NCBI GenBank assembly: GCA_022749755.1
Contig: CM040448.1
Location: forward strand, 1,918,481 to 1,982,480
DNA length: 64,000 nucleotides
Direction: 5' to 3'
From: Azadirachta indica
Taxonomy: Eukaryota; Streptophyta; Magnoliopsida; Sapindales; Meliaceae
Part shown: piece after piece, positions 36,345-48,745 of the stretch
How the letters are laid out: every line of letters starts with the position of its first letter
How positions within the stretch are numbered: the stretch's first letter is position 1
Notes under the pieces: model-generated
What the model saw: the letters and a program-made list of their open reading frames with translations, nothing else
What the model was told of the DNA's origin: nothing
Databases searched by the model: none
Position numbers and translations under genes: made by a program

Positions 36345-37213
36345 TTATTTTCAGTTCTGTCCTCATATTTATTGACATTACCATATATGCCATCTTTTCA
36401 TTCTAGATTATCATTTTACCCCAAATCACTCAAGACGACCGTTAACATTAACACTGTTAAGGATAAAATGGAAATTTTATAAGTATTTATAAAATAAAAA
36501 AATTAATTTATGGGTAAATCTATAATTGCAAGATTAAATTTATTAAAAAATAATTTAGAGATAATATTTTAATCCATAAATTTTAACAAAATAATAAATT
36601 AAGATAATCTATTCAATTTTAACATTTTCGTCCCTAACATTAGTTCGTCTATTAAATGATGGTCAACTGTATTTTTGCCCAGCTTATTAAATGTGATGCA
36701 TTCTTATACAGAGAAATCAAGTAGAAATTGAACAAAACAATAATTAAGTTTAAATAAGAATTACAATCCATTATTCCCTAAAAAAATCTTAATTTGTATA
36801 TCTTAATAAAACAAGTTTGAATTATAAATATGTTTATTTTATTTTAAAAAAGTTTTAAAATTATAAAAAATAATCTATTTAACTTTTGCATCTAATTGTT
36901 ATTATTTAACAAAAATTATTTTTGACTTTTACATATAATTATTACTATTGAATTTGAATAATAGAGCAAAAATTAGGGGATAATATATTTTTTCTAACTT
37001 CAATAGTAAAATGCTATAAATATATGGTTAATGTAGTCTTAGCAGAAATAGGGACAATTAAAGTAAGGGCAAAACTGTAATTTTAACAAATTTCGTTAAA
37101 GTTAACAACCATCTTGACTTATTTAAGAGTTGAGTGACGATTTACAATAAAAAACAGATTGGTAGATTTGATACATGTTAATAAATATATTGGTAGAGCT
37201 GAAAATTAATAAC
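36345..37213. mobile_element. MITE with long imperfect terminal inverted repeats
   Basis: The left end begins agggttattttcagttctg and the right end is its inverse, ...gctgaaaattaataaccct. Imperfect pairing continues for about 130-150 bp (for example gaccgttaacattaacactgtt against the inverse of aatttcgttaaagttaacaacc). The short word aact flanks both ends, a possible 4-bp target duplication. There is no transposase, so it is non-autonomous. Superfamily unassigned. Confidence 0.7.
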
Positions 37214-37619
37214 CCTAACTTAATTAAACAATTAACAATATTTTGACTATAAAACATTATTAATTATTTTTATCAATTAGGATACGTATCACTAATTAGA
37301 TTAATTTAGGATCAACTTTCTTGTAAAATTTTATTAAAATCATAAGTCAAGGTGTGTTCTATGCTTTTTTATTGTAAATAAAATGTGCAAAAGATTAATT
37401 CTTTAAGATGTATTTATGCATACAATAACGTTGTTTTGCTTTCTGATCCTTAGAAATAATATTCAACCTCTTTTCCTGTTCTGAAAATTGAAAGTACTGA
37501 ACGGCTAGCAAAACTAAAAGTAAAAATCTCTGGAGAGAGAATTGTGTACATAGATACACGTAAGATGTTCCTTTAGGGAAAAACATTAGTATTTAACATT
37601 ACACGTACACATTTCAACA

Positions 37620-39250
37620 CAACCTTCATTGGTTTCCCTCTTGTATACATATCTACTGGATGCCCACAAAAAGGCACCTAAATTCAGTATATAGATCACC
37701 ATCAGAAATCCAAATGAGAATAATCGTTCAAATTATCATCCGTCCAACTATATATTCTTCCCATTCCTCCCTGTAATTTTATCCACCATTACTTGTCACC
37801 AAGAAGCTATTCGAGAAGTTCCCGACCCCAACTCCGATACCAATCCCGCTAAAGAATCAGAAAGTTGACCCAAAGCTTTGCATATCTTCTGGCGCGTAAT
37901 CATAGAAGAATTCCTGCAATCCAATGGCATTAAACACATCAGCAATCCCCAATAGGACACATACATTGTTGCAATAACCAAAATATGCTCATATATTGGA
38001 ACATTTTCTTTTGCCCGGAAATATGATGTGCTCTTATCACATGCAATCTCCTAACTTCCACAAAGTATGCAGTTGCTATATTTTGCCATAACTAGGATGA
38101 CAAATCCAATGCCAAGCCTTTGAAGCAGTGTAATTCCCTAGGGTTTCTAGTTCTTTTATGCATCAATGGTACAAAGTAGCAACTGTAAATTGGCACAGAG
38201 AGGAGCATATATATATATAGTGTAATGAAGCTACCTAAAGAGGCTGCCGGAATCTGGAAATTAACACCGAGGCTCCGGTCCAACGTGGTGCCTTGTTTGA
38301 CGAAAAGTGTTTGATTTGTGCCGATATATATTGTGCTACAAAATAATGTGACAAGCCGAATCAATGCACTATTCCACTGCAAAACACATTGTATGAGAAA
38401 CAACTTGACCTAGAGTTTGTGACATACAATTCATTAAAGTTGTCCAAAAAGTAGAAGTGTAAATAGTGCATATTGGCCAAATTGCTGCAACATCATAAGA
38501 AAGTCCCCACCATTAATAAGCATAAATTTCGCTCAGTAGATTTTCTAGTTTTCTAGTTCTCAGTACATGAATTGGGAGGTCGCAGCCCGGTCAAACCTGC
38601 TTTAGCAACAAGACATTTAAGCACTTTTCGAATCCTTTTAGATTGCATGCCACATTTATTCATAGATTCCATGGCACATTTATTCCTTGCAATGCAAAAG
38701 TTTCTCCCATAATATGTGGAGTGCAAGCAGCCAAAATTTATAAATAACAGCATGTGTAGTACCAATTACTCACCTGAAAACTGGGGTGTGATGGACCTGC
38801 CTTTTTCCACTTCTAATGTAAGCTTGCAGCCTAAATTCGTGACGTTCTGATGGGTTACTGGATCTGGAAGGCAGCAATTGGGACTTTTGGCCTTCCTAAC
38901 TTTGTGCCTGTAAATTGGGATCCCCAAATAGAAGATAAACAAGGAATTTGTGAAGTTGAGGCTTTGCTGCAGACTCCATTTCAAATATAACTAGGAGGGT
39001 TTCTATTCTAACATATATATGCATGGGATTAGAAGGGAAAATCTAATCCCAAAATGATGTGTACAAACTACAAAGTTATGAAAATTAGAAGATTGATGCA
39101 ATATTAAAACCAAAAGGTTTTGACAAGAAATAAATTGCTTACCAACAAGGAAATTAAAGCACAGGCTTTCCATTTTCCAGTTTTGGAGGAAAGTACAGGA
39201 TGGCCCTGAAGATCCACAGTTCCATCTTGGGTAAAACCTTTGGCTTCCAT
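37620..39250 (-). pseudogene. NPF5-type (NRT1/PTR) transporter pseudogene
   Basis: Minus-strand fragments in the right order for a plant proton-coupled nitrate/peptide transporter. An intact first exon (39143..39250) starts MEAKGFTQDGTVDLQG and has a good donor. A mid-protein piece at about 38984-38765 has LGIPIYRHKVRKAKSP and, in another frame, SGKRQVHHTPVFR before a donor. TLFVKQGTTLDRSLG, FQIPAASLGS and FVPLMHKRTRNPR lie at about 38310-38120; GIADVFNAIGLQEFFYDYAPEDMQS at about 37960-37860; ITGRNGK and NLGAFLWASSRYVY near the end. The exons for the N-terminal membrane half, including the YEAFERMA-type segment, are gone, and stops and frameshifts interrupt the rest. A TATA-like tatatatata near 39405 remains. 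Native relatives have 12 membrane helices. Confidence 0.88.
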
Positions 39251-39918
39251 TTGAGAAATTTAATGTTAAGAAGTATGCAACAGAGAAGTGAGAGCAACAA
39301 CAGATAAGAAAAGGACACGCTACTCAACTCAGTGGAAGCTAGTGAAGGTAGTGTGCTAATTAGCTATGAATCAAAACCTCTTACTTCACAACCTTCTCAT
39401 TATATATATAGCAACGTCCAACTTCTAGTCGCCAGCCCCACCCCACCCTTCTCTCCATATTTTTCATTTAACTTTTTAAACCTTTGACTCATTAATTAAC
39501 CTATTGTACAATTTATCATCGATGACTCATTAATTAACCTTTGACTCAAATGTACTCTATTCTCAAGTACTATCAAGAATTATAGCTATTCCGTGTACAA
39601 TAGATTCTTACAATCTATAGTAGATGATTTACAATTGCAAAGAAATCACTGACAAATTAAATGAATGCAAAGTACTGAAGTTGGAATGGACAATAACTGT
39701 TTTCTCTACTTAAAAACTCTATTCTCAAGTACTATCCAGAATTATAACTATTCTGTACACAATAGACTCTTATAAAAAGGCTATAAAGCAATTGTATCGA
39801 TAAAAGTGGTGGTTAATGAGGTGACTACACCAGGATATGTAACTATTCTAACTATACAGCTAATATTGATGAGTTAAGAGTGAATTGATTGCTTCAACAC
39901 TTATGTTATATGTCATCT
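39251..39918. other. Spacer with small internal duplications
   Basis: The word gactcattaattaacct occurs at about 39486 and 39522. A segment beginning ctctattctcaagtactatc is repeated at about 39556 and 39717 (roughly 60 bp similar). No gene is seen; the left part is the relic promoter of the NPF pseudogene. Confidence 0.55.
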
Positions 39919-41849
39919 CTATTCCAACTGATCAGCTGACTCAACCTCCTCCTCCGCTAGTTCAAATGCATCAATCTCTGCAAAGTAAGCTCTCTGCTTC
40001 TCAATGAAGTCTTGTGGCAATGCATGCTGGGGTTCATGTTTCTCCTTCTGCAAAACATTACAGACAGATTACAAAACTTCCCAAATGGATATTGATGAAG
40101 GATTTAATCATAAAGTTTGATTGAGCTCCATATGCTCAACCAGGAAGCTTCAGATACCAAAGATAGTATTATTTGTCAGAATCCAAAATGAAATAGCAAC
40201 ATGCAATCAAAGAAACAATGAAAGTGGATTTCCTGATATTAAATTTATTCAGCGACAAAATAATAGTTCTATCGAGTATATCCTTCCCTCCTAAATAAAC
40301 AAAATCTGATTGTCTTTAGAGTCAACACAAATTAATTTATCAAGTAAGAAGTATCAATTAAGTGCCACCCATTAAGCTGGCAGTATCCCGTTCACATCCA
40401 GAAAAGCACAAAAACAATAAAAGTAATATGAAATCAGCTCCAACATAAGCTACAGGTATTCATTTTTTGAAAGCAAAGGAAGCAAGCTATTACGCTCACT
40501 CCAATTGCAGATGAATCACTATAAAAATAAAACGACCATTTGACTATAGGGGATGCCAAAAACCTTTCTTTGATGTGCTGGGCATGACTTGGACAGAACA
40601 GTATTTCCATCTTCCTTGCTTTTGTCCCTGTAACAATGAACATACCATAAGATTCTGTTAGTAGAAACGACAGCAAATACTCACCAAATTCTCTTCCTGT
40701 GCTTGTGTATCACAACATACCCATCAAAAAAGTTTCTTCGATGCCCTGTACATGACTTGCACAGAACAGTATTCCCATCTTCCTTGTTTTCGTCCCTATA
40801 ATATAGAACAAACCATAAGACTTTGTTAGTAAGCATGACAAAAGCAAATACTCTCTAAATTCTCTTGTTGTGCTTATATATCACAATATACCCATGAAAA
40901 TCATATTGATCCTGTCATATTATCATTTCTCAGGTAGAGTTAATAGACATAAATCCTAACTAATATGAAATGCTACAAGAACATAAAATGCCAGAAAAAT
41001 ATTAGAGATCTCATACCCAGCAGTATTGATATTAGCTTCCAGAAATCTCATCAAAGGCATAGCAATGGCTTTGTCTTTACTCTTCCTTTTATTGGCAGTA
41101 CTTTTTCGACTATAAACCGAACAAGGCTCCACAAGGTCAAGCTTACCACTGGTACCTAAACTCAGAACACACAATAAATACTTGTTTCTTAAAAATGAAT
41201 AACACACAATTCAACAAATACCACAATGAAAAAACAAATAAACCAATTACAGGATTCTTAGACTTAAGCTTGATAATATTTTTAACTCCATTATCATCCA
41301 ATACATTGTCGAATTTCAGTGATGCTTCAAATAATTTAAGCTAGCCACAGAACATGCTCATCGGAGCACAAAGCAGGAACATAATTCCAAAGGATATTAC
41401 AATTTTGACGATAATGGAATAAACCTATCGCAGCAATCCATAACTTAATCATAATATAGACATTAACTTCAATCTCACCAACCAAAAACAAGATACCCAA
41501 GTCAAATTAACAAACACTAGGATACCCAAATCCATATAGCGCCTTAAGACCAAAAATTACCGTAAACCCGCGAAGATTTTGCTGGTGTAAAATCGATTCC
41601 GGCAGAAAGTTCGGGATTATTTTCACTGGTGGCGTTGGCAGTCGAACCGTGCTTGGGGTTGGATTTAGTTACGGTTTGGCCACTAGTGCTGTTCAGTAAC
41701 TTCTTGAAAACAGAAGCAATAGTGGGGTCTGTATAGGGTTTCTTAATAGAGGAGGAAGAAGAAGTAGTAGTAATAGTAGTGTTGGTGCAATCTGACAGTG
41801 GCTTTCTCTTTCGTCTGGCTTCCATTTTTACGGGCGTCTGTTCTTCCAT
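39919..41849 (-). CDS. Sororin-like small nuclear protein with duplicated exon
   Basis: Complement(join(39919..40047, 40564..40627, 40721..40795, 41017..41155, 41561..41849)), 231 aa; phases close. The start is MEEQTPVKMEARRKRKPLSDCTN at 41849; the second Met (MEARRKRKP) could also serve. The N-terminus is basic and Ser/Thr-rich with a KPLSDCTN motif. The C-terminus DFIEKQRAYFAEIDAFELAEEEV resembles the conserved end of the plant sororin-like protein (At3g56250 type), which protects sister-chromatid cohesion. Identity rests on this short motif and overall layout, so it is tentative; cohesion function is inferred. Exons 3 and 4 are duplicates of each other (EDGNTVLCKSCTGHRR and EDGNTVLSKSCPAHQRK). 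Exon 3 is 75 bp with symmetric phase and could be skipped without breaking the frame; exon 4 has a weak donor (AAG|GTTTTT). Confidence 0.6.
40565..40896. repeat. Tandem ~165-bp duplication containing an exon
   Basis: Copy 1 spans about 40565-40726 and copy 2 about 40732-40896. Both run from the exon (acagaacagtatt-ccatcttccttg) through accataaga-t-tgttagta and aaattctctt into tatcacaa-atacccat. Similarity covers exon, splice acceptor and intron, so this is a genomic tandem duplication. Confidence 0.85.
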
Positions 41850-43480
41850 ATTACGTACAAAAGGGATTCGTTTGGAAGCTGAGAAAGTATCAGCAACCCA
41901 TAAAATTACACGTACACATTTATGATTGAATTTAACTGTGTGATTAATATACATCGGAAACTGATAAATTGACGCAATGTGCTGTTTGATTTATTTTTTG
42001 ATAAGATTCTTAGGATTCTTTAATTTTGAAAGTAAAAAATTTAAAGAATGATTAAAATAAATAATTATCTAAAAAATACTTTTAACCAAATTTTATTTTT
42101 AATTAAAAATTAGAAAACTATAAAAAATTGTTTTTATATTTTTTATCTTAATTATATTTTGACACAATTCAAAAATTATTTTTTATTATCTTAAACTTAT
42201 TTCTAAAATTTAAAAATTTTGACTTTATTAATCACGTATCTTTATTTTCATTCTTTCCAAAAATTATATCTATCAATACATATTTTATAATTTTTAAATT
42301 AAAAAAATAGTTTCAAAATATTATATTAAATATATTTCTAAATACTAAAAATATTAAGAATACAATTCATATTTTTTAATCATGTCTAAATTTTTAAAAA
42401 TAGTTTTTAAATCACAAATCAAATGGACTCTTAATTACTGAATTGTCTTTTATGCATGCATATAAGTAATTTAATGATCATTGATCATATTGTCCTTTAT
42501 GTATGTGTGTGTGTAAAATATTATAAGTAACATAGTTTATGTAATCTAAACATTTGATATACATAATTATTTGTATAATTTATAATTTATAAAATATTTA
42601 TATAATTTATACATAATTATTATTAATTATAATAATAAATAATTTATATAGTTTATAACCAAATATTTTAAAAAATATTGAATATTATTAATACAATGAA
42701 AATAAAATTGTTTAAAATAATAATATAGAGACTAATTATAAAAAATATTTAACATATAATTGTTAAAAATAAGTTATAAAATTATATTGATCTTTTATGT
42801 ATTAGTAATATGATTAAAATAATAAATTTATATATTTTTTAAATACATAAGAGTAAGATAGTTACTTTATATAATTGTATATTAATTGTAAAAGTATTTA
42901 TCAGTTTTTTGCAATTTAGAGTGATATTTTTACTTTTAAACTTTTAGAAATATTTGCGTTCACAAGGATATTTGTCAATATTTCTTAATTAAAATTAAGA
43001 AAAAAATAATTATTTTATCAAATTTTGTGAAAACCGTTATTTTGGGTAGAGTGATGATTTTTAATAACAATAGTCATGTTTAATATATGTTAATAATTAA
43101 GGGGTGAAGCTGAAAATAACCCGAAGAAAGTACAGTAAAAAATCCTAAAGAGAAAAGCGACACAGTGACCGAAGACAAAGAACGTGAAGCATTGAGCTTT
43201 TGTCTGAACCGTTAAAGTTTTGAACACCAGCTGTCAGCATCAGCTGTGACAAGAAACCTATTGTTAAACCTTTCTTTAATCCAAAAAATTAATAATGTAA
43301 CACAATTATCTCAATAATTTAACCCATGGTAGTTGTATTTGTACATACAGATCTAGAGACTACTACTAGATACAAAAGTTACAACCTTTCTTGTTAAGCC
43401 CATAAAAGCTAGCTTACAGCATAAACCCACCAAGAAATACAGCTGTACGAGTTTAAAGATTGAGTGAATTAGGAGAGGGA
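41850..43480. other. AT-rich intergenic region with a MITE-like end
   Basis: This holds the divergent promoters of the sororin-like and first phytocyanin genes. The segment near 43045-43125 (agagtgatgattttta...gctgaaaataaccc) resembles the right end of the MITE at 36345-37213. I see no matching left end, so it may be a fragment. No genes. Confidence 0.5.
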
Positions 43481-45007
43481 ATGGCGGCAAGATTGGTGGT
43501 GGTGGCGGCGGCGGTGCTGGTGTTCTTCACGGTGGTGCCGGAGGTGGCTGCAACCAAGTGGACTGTGGGAGGGGGCAAATTTTGGGGCACTAATGTGAAC
43601 TACACTATCTGGGCACAAGACAAGCATTTCTACCTTGGTGACTGGCTCTGTAAGTTCTCTCTTTTTCTCTGTTTCTTTTTCCCTTTCTTTGCTTGGAACG
43701 AACTTGTTTCTGGATCTGTTTTTTGCTCGTGTAGCTTGTATTTCTTAAATTTTGAGCTCTTGTTTGCATGGGATTTTGCCTTTGGATCTGTTCTTTGGTT
43801 CATTGTGATCGTAGCTTCTTCAGTACATTCTCTTTGCTATGTATTTGTCAGTAGGGAGCTCGTCTTCTTTCATTTTCATCCATTTTGATTGTTTTTGGAG
43901 CTGAATTTGTTTAGATCCATGAAGGGATTGTGTGTTTTGAATGAGTTGATGCTCTTGAAACTCCTGTGTTTCCTCTTTGTTCTGTACTTCTTCTGTCGAG
44001 TATATGTTTCTGCCTGTTATAAATTTAGTTAATTGCTGGTATAAAGGAGGAAAAAACAGCTGTTTTCCTATGATTTTGTTAATAATCTATCTAAGTTTGT
44101 GCAAATGAGATTCATTTATTGTTTATCGATCTGTGGACCTTCCTACGTGTGAGACCCAGTTGGCTGCTGAGAAATATACTGGAAAAGGGAGGGGGAAAAG
44201 AGGAAACTGTACTTTGTGGAAAAGATTAAGTGTTAAGATTATGAATCAGCTTGACTGATGTAAATTTCTTTGTCCGAACTCTAGTTTTCTTTCATTTTCA
44301 AAATAGTTTTGGAACTGGATTGAAGTGCTTGTTTGGATTTGATTTCTCCATTCATGTCATCTGTTTCATTTACTATTCTAGACTACCCGGATCCGGGAAT
44401 TTGTTAGATGTCTTCATAATTTCACTGTAGATAAATCCACTCTTCTTCCCTAACTTTCTTGGGTTGTCGTTTTCATTAGTTGAAAAGGTTTTGCTTTGCT
44501 GTTCTTCTTAGTTAAGAATGATTTCTCGTTACTTTGCTGGTGGTTGTTTTGGTTACTCATCCTTTCTCCAAATTGGCAACTTAATCAGTTATGTAATCAG
44601 GCACAAATTTATGTGTTCACTTTATGCTTATGTCTTACTGCTAATCTGTCTCCTGCTTTCCCCCAGATTTTGTGTATGACAGAAACCAGATGGACGTGCT
44701 AGAAGTAAACAAGACAGATTACGAAACGTGCAACTCCGATCATCCCCTCCACAATTGGACTAGGGGAGCCGGAAGAGACGTGGTTCCCCTGAATGAAACC
44801 CGGCACTATTACATCATCAGTGGCAAGGGCTTCTGCTATGGTGGTGCAAAGTTAGCCATTCGCGTTGAAAACCTTCCTCCTCCTCCCTCAGCTTCTCCCA
44901 TTAAAGAAAAGAGCTCCGCACCAATCTCAATCTACAGAGGCCAGTTTGTACTGCCAGCAGTTTTCACCATTGGTGCAATCTGGGATGCATTCATTCGGTT
45001 CTGGTAA
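43481..45007 (+). CDS. Phytocyanin / early nodulin-like protein A (ENODL, lamin-like), non-copper
   Basis: Join(43481..43649, 44667..45007), 169 aa; phases close. The ATG at 43481 is used because the frame upstream begins only at a TTG. A signal peptide (about 1-24, ARLVVVAAAVLVFFTVV, ending around AAT) is followed by one plastocyanin-like domain: KWTVGGGKFWGTNVNYTIW, DWLYFVYDRNQMDVLEVNKTDY, YYIISGKGFCYGG. Two Cys (CNSDH and GFCYGG) form the usual disulfide, but the His/Cys/Met copper ligands are absent, as in ENODL proteins. Four N-glycosylation sequons (NYT, NKT, NWT, NET). A PPPPSASP linker and hydrophobic C-terminal tail suggest a GPI anchor. Recall places it near Arabidopsis ENODL16/17. 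Likely a plasma-membrane or cell-wall glycoprotein; role not defined. Confidence 0.9.
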
Positions 45008-45714
45008 TTATAGTCTCAAGCTTAGCATGTTTATAAGGATACCGGCATCTCCTTAAACGTTCCTTTGATCAATTTGTGAAAGGAATTGAGAGTCATGATC
45101 TTCCCCTATTTTTTGAAAAATTGGAATCCTTTTTGTAGTGTTTTCTTTAATCTTATATATTCTTGGCATGAAAATTGGTTTGTGTATTGGAAAGTTGTTG
45201 ATTTGAATTTGAAATGTATTAGTGTTTTCGTGGTTGTTGGGACTTGGGATTGATCAAAGAGACTGAGATTTCCTTTTAATTTATTGTAGAAATTAAATGC
45301 TTGATTTGTGGAAATGGTTTTCAGTTTAATTATTGCGTGTTGCATGGCACTTTTGTCTAAAATCAGCCACTGATTTAGCAACTATGTCTTTGTCATTGTT
45401 TATTGTTCTTTCGCTAAAGTAGACAGGTTTGGTAGAGTGATGATGTCTTTTGTTTAGCCCAAAACTTACAAGGACAAATTCTTTGCTTTCGGAAATTTCT
45501 CACTTATTTTCAACCATTCACAAGGCTGTTCTCAATTCTACCTTGCAAAATTGAAACTTTCCAATAATTGGGTTTTAGGGTTTGTTTTTTAATTTTTAAT
45601 ATTATGTAAATGTAAACTTAATCGCTATTTATTAGTAAAACTAATAAATACAAAATATATAACTGAGAAAATGGTTGGTTATAGTTGTTTTTTTGTATTT
45701 TTGTTGTAACTGAA

Positions 45715-46510
45715 ATTTTTTTTTTTTTTTTTTACATTGGTGACACTTTAAGAATGACATGAATCATCGTAAAGGAATGAAATTAGATGAACACCCTTTT
45801 TTTTAGTTAATTGCAATAGTATTTGTCAGAGATTTAACTATATAAAAGATGGTTCAAACAAAAAATGTTTTCTTATATATTATTTTATGATTATTAAACC
45901 ATCAATAATGAAGAATAGGTAAAAAGATAAATCATACATTAAAATAAGATGTCAGAGGAAATTAATAATTTGTGATATGAAAATTTTGTTAGAGTTAAAA
46001 CGGCTGGTTATAAATATGAGGTAACGGAAGGTTTACAAATATGAACAGACAGCTTGAACTGCGTATTACAAGTTTAAACTCACTTAACTTGAGCTTATTT
46101 TCCTTTTAATACGAGGCCAAGTAGGCCTGTTTTCTTTTGCATACCAGGATAAGTCGACAAGTTCGAAAGCATGGGAGATTGTAGGCCAAGTTGGACCGAA
46201 GTATATTAATTAAATGTTAAGCTCAATTCATATTATCATCTTGTATTATTATGAGTTGGCTCTTACAATTTTTTTTTCATGTAACAAATTTCTTCATCCA
46301 TTTCTCATAATACATTGAACAATAAAAATTTATAATACTGAAAATATATTGTATTCACATTGTAATGTTATTTATTGTTTTAATTTTTAAAATGAAATTG
46401 AATTTAAAAAATTTTTTCATCTATTTCTTGTTGACAATTTCTTGTTATTTTCAGAAGTAGTACTTTATTTAAAACTTTTAATTGATGTTCATGGGTTAAT
46501 ATAAAATTTA
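45715..46510. repeat. Direct repeat R1 of the FAR locus
   Basis: Matches R2 (47220-48030) in order: acactttaagaatga, gcaatagtatttgtcagagattta-ctatataaaagatggtt, ggtttacaaatatgaacagaca-gttg, ggccaagta, ttcttcat-tat-tcttgttg and agtagtactttattta. Divergence is considerable, with indels. Confidence 0.75.
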
Positions 46511-46726
46511 AAATATAATTTTTTTTATCTATTTCACAAAATACAATTAAAAAGTTGTAATATAAAAATGTACCCATAGAATTGCAATATTATTTATTAT
46601 TTTAATTCCATAAAGGAATTGAATTTAAAAATTTCATTCTATCTATTTTTATTTTTATTTGCATTATTTTTGTCTATTTTTGAATGAATATTATATTAGT
46701 AATATGGACACCTTAATTTCATACAC

Positions 46727-46872
46727 ATCGCAACTGACAAGAAGGTGTTGATAAACACACATTTCATATGTTTTACTTTGATTGGAATTACATTACTTCA
46801 TGAATATCCATTTTCTTTTGTGTTGCATGTCAAAGTACTTATTTAATCATCTCACCATCATTTCATGTTTTC
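46727..46872 (+). pseudogene. FAR last-exon remnant, psi-1
   Basis: This aligns with the last exon of the intact FAR gene (51453-51627): atcgcaactgacaagaagg for atcgcagtaagagagag, then the [11 protein letters not shown] region in degraded form, then catgtcaaagtactt and the shared end ttttctaagctttga. The 3' flank (47115-47215, attgaaagtggagttta..., aaatcactt-ta-cataaagt) also matches the flank of psi-2. Frameshifts make it non-coding. Confidence 0.75.
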
Positions 46873-47219
46873 TAAGCTTTGAACCAGAGATTAATTATAT
46901 ATATATATATAATAATACAATATTAAATTTTTATATATAAAGATTATTGTGAAAATTAATTGTTTATTAATAATTTTAAATTTACAATACTATTAAATAA
47001 GGTCAATAATTATCTAAATATATATGATTATCATTATTGACTGTACTCCCATCATCAGATAAAATATAATAATGTCTATTTCTTTAATATTAATTTTTTT
47101 TTGTTAAAAATTATTGAAAGTGGAGTTTATCATGTTATACAAAGAAAAAATATATATACTTTTTTAAAAATATATTAAATCACTTGTAGCATAAAGTAAC
47201 AAAAATATTGCTCATCATT

Positions 47220-48030
47220 GTTTTTATATTTTGTGATAATTGAAGATTTTTTTTTGTTATTGGTCACACTTTAAGAATGAATCATATAAAAAGAATGAAA
47301 TTACATAAACATTTTTTTTTTCAATTGCAATAGTATTTGTCAGAGATTTAGCTATATAAAAGATGGTTTATAATAATCGTTATCATAATATAGAGTTACA
47401 GAAAGATGATTTCTTATATATATTATGTTATGATTAATAAATTATCAATAATAAATCATATGTAAAAAAAAAAAAGCATACATTAAATTTAAAATAAAAT
47501 ATTAGAGAAAATTAAAAATTTGTGATAAACAAGTTTTATTGAGTTAAGTCGGTGGTTTTAAACGTGTGGTAACTAAAGGTTTACAAATATGAACAGACAA
47601 GTTGGACTGTGTATTTTAAGTTTAAGCCCACATGAGATAGGCCTATTCTAAATTCATGAATAAGTTTGTGGGCCAAGTAGTTGGATCAGAGTGCATTTAA
47701 ATTAATGCTAGACACAATCCATATAACAAGTATTATGGGTTGGATCTTAAAATTTTGTTGCAAACTAATTTTATGGAACAAACTTTCTCATTTGTCGTAT
47801 GAATGAATAAAAATTTGTAATATCAACTATCTCCTATACTCACGTAATATTATTACAATTTAATTTCAGCAAAATATTGAGTTTAAAAAATTTCTTCATT
47901 TATATCTTGTTGGTAATCTTTTGTTATTTTTGAGGTAGTACTTTATTTATTGCATAAAAATAAAATAAACTTGTTAATTTGGACTTATTACCAATCATTC
48001 GTGGGTTAAACTCAAAAAATAATTTCTTCA
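47220..48030. repeat. Direct repeat R2 of the FAR locus
   Basis: Second copy of the segment described for R1, offset by about 1.5 kb, ending near the cattcgtgggttaa word shared with R1 (catgggttaa). Confidence 0.75.
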
Positions 48031-48237
48031 ATCGATTAATTAATTTCTTCATCTATTTTCTTTCGGAAAACACATATCGCAGAAAAATTAATGAGAATTA
48101 GGTTGTTCAGGTTTCTACTGCTTCGTAAATAATTATTATTAATTATTAATTAATTAACTGATTGATTGATTTTAATTTGATTAATTAAGCAATTAGAGGC
48201 ACAGACAATTACATATATATGTACTTGGGGAGAGGTT

Positions 48238-48745
48238 GCCACGAAAGAGAAGGGAGCAGTCGCCACGAAAGATTTCATTTGGGCATTAATTAATTGAAAG
48301 GTTTATAGGCATATAGCTAGCTAGGTCTCTTTAATCATGATTTTCCAAGAAAAATAACAAAAAGAAAATAAAAGAAAATTATATATATATATATATTATA
48401 CATAAAAAAAACTCAATTAATTAAAATGTTTGATTATATTTATGAGGGCAAAGATCTATGGATGGCCAAGCACATAATACAAAGAAATCCTGTAAATTAA
48501 TTAAGGGGGAGAGATTCTTCAAGATTGCAGCTGATGCTTACGAATTCGAATTAATTAATGAAGAAACTATTGATAAATAATTATGGATAAAGCCTAGGCT
48601 ATTAAGGTTTGCAAGATCTCTCTCTTCAACAACCTTATTAATTGATTCGAAATTAAGATTACTTAATGAATAAACGTTTTCCAGCTGATCATGTTGTACG
48701 TCAAAAGTACTTCAATCCTCTCACGATAGTTTCACGTTTTCTAAG
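48238..48745 (+). pseudogene. FAR multi-exon remnant, psi-2
   Basis: Three blocks keep the gene order of the intact FAR. Positions 48241-48290 (aaagagaagggagcagtc...gaaagatttcatttgggcatt) match the end of exon 5; 48445-48490 (gagggcaaagatctatggatggccaa) match the start of exon 6; 48659-48745 (ttacttaatgaataaacgttttcc...ttttctaagctttga) match the end of exon 9. Exons 7 and 8 are not seen. Non-functional. Confidence 0.8.

Noticed and set aside
37395..37586. 63-residue minus-strand frame next to the NPF pseudogene
   Set aside because: Does not align with the transporter C-terminus and has no other features.
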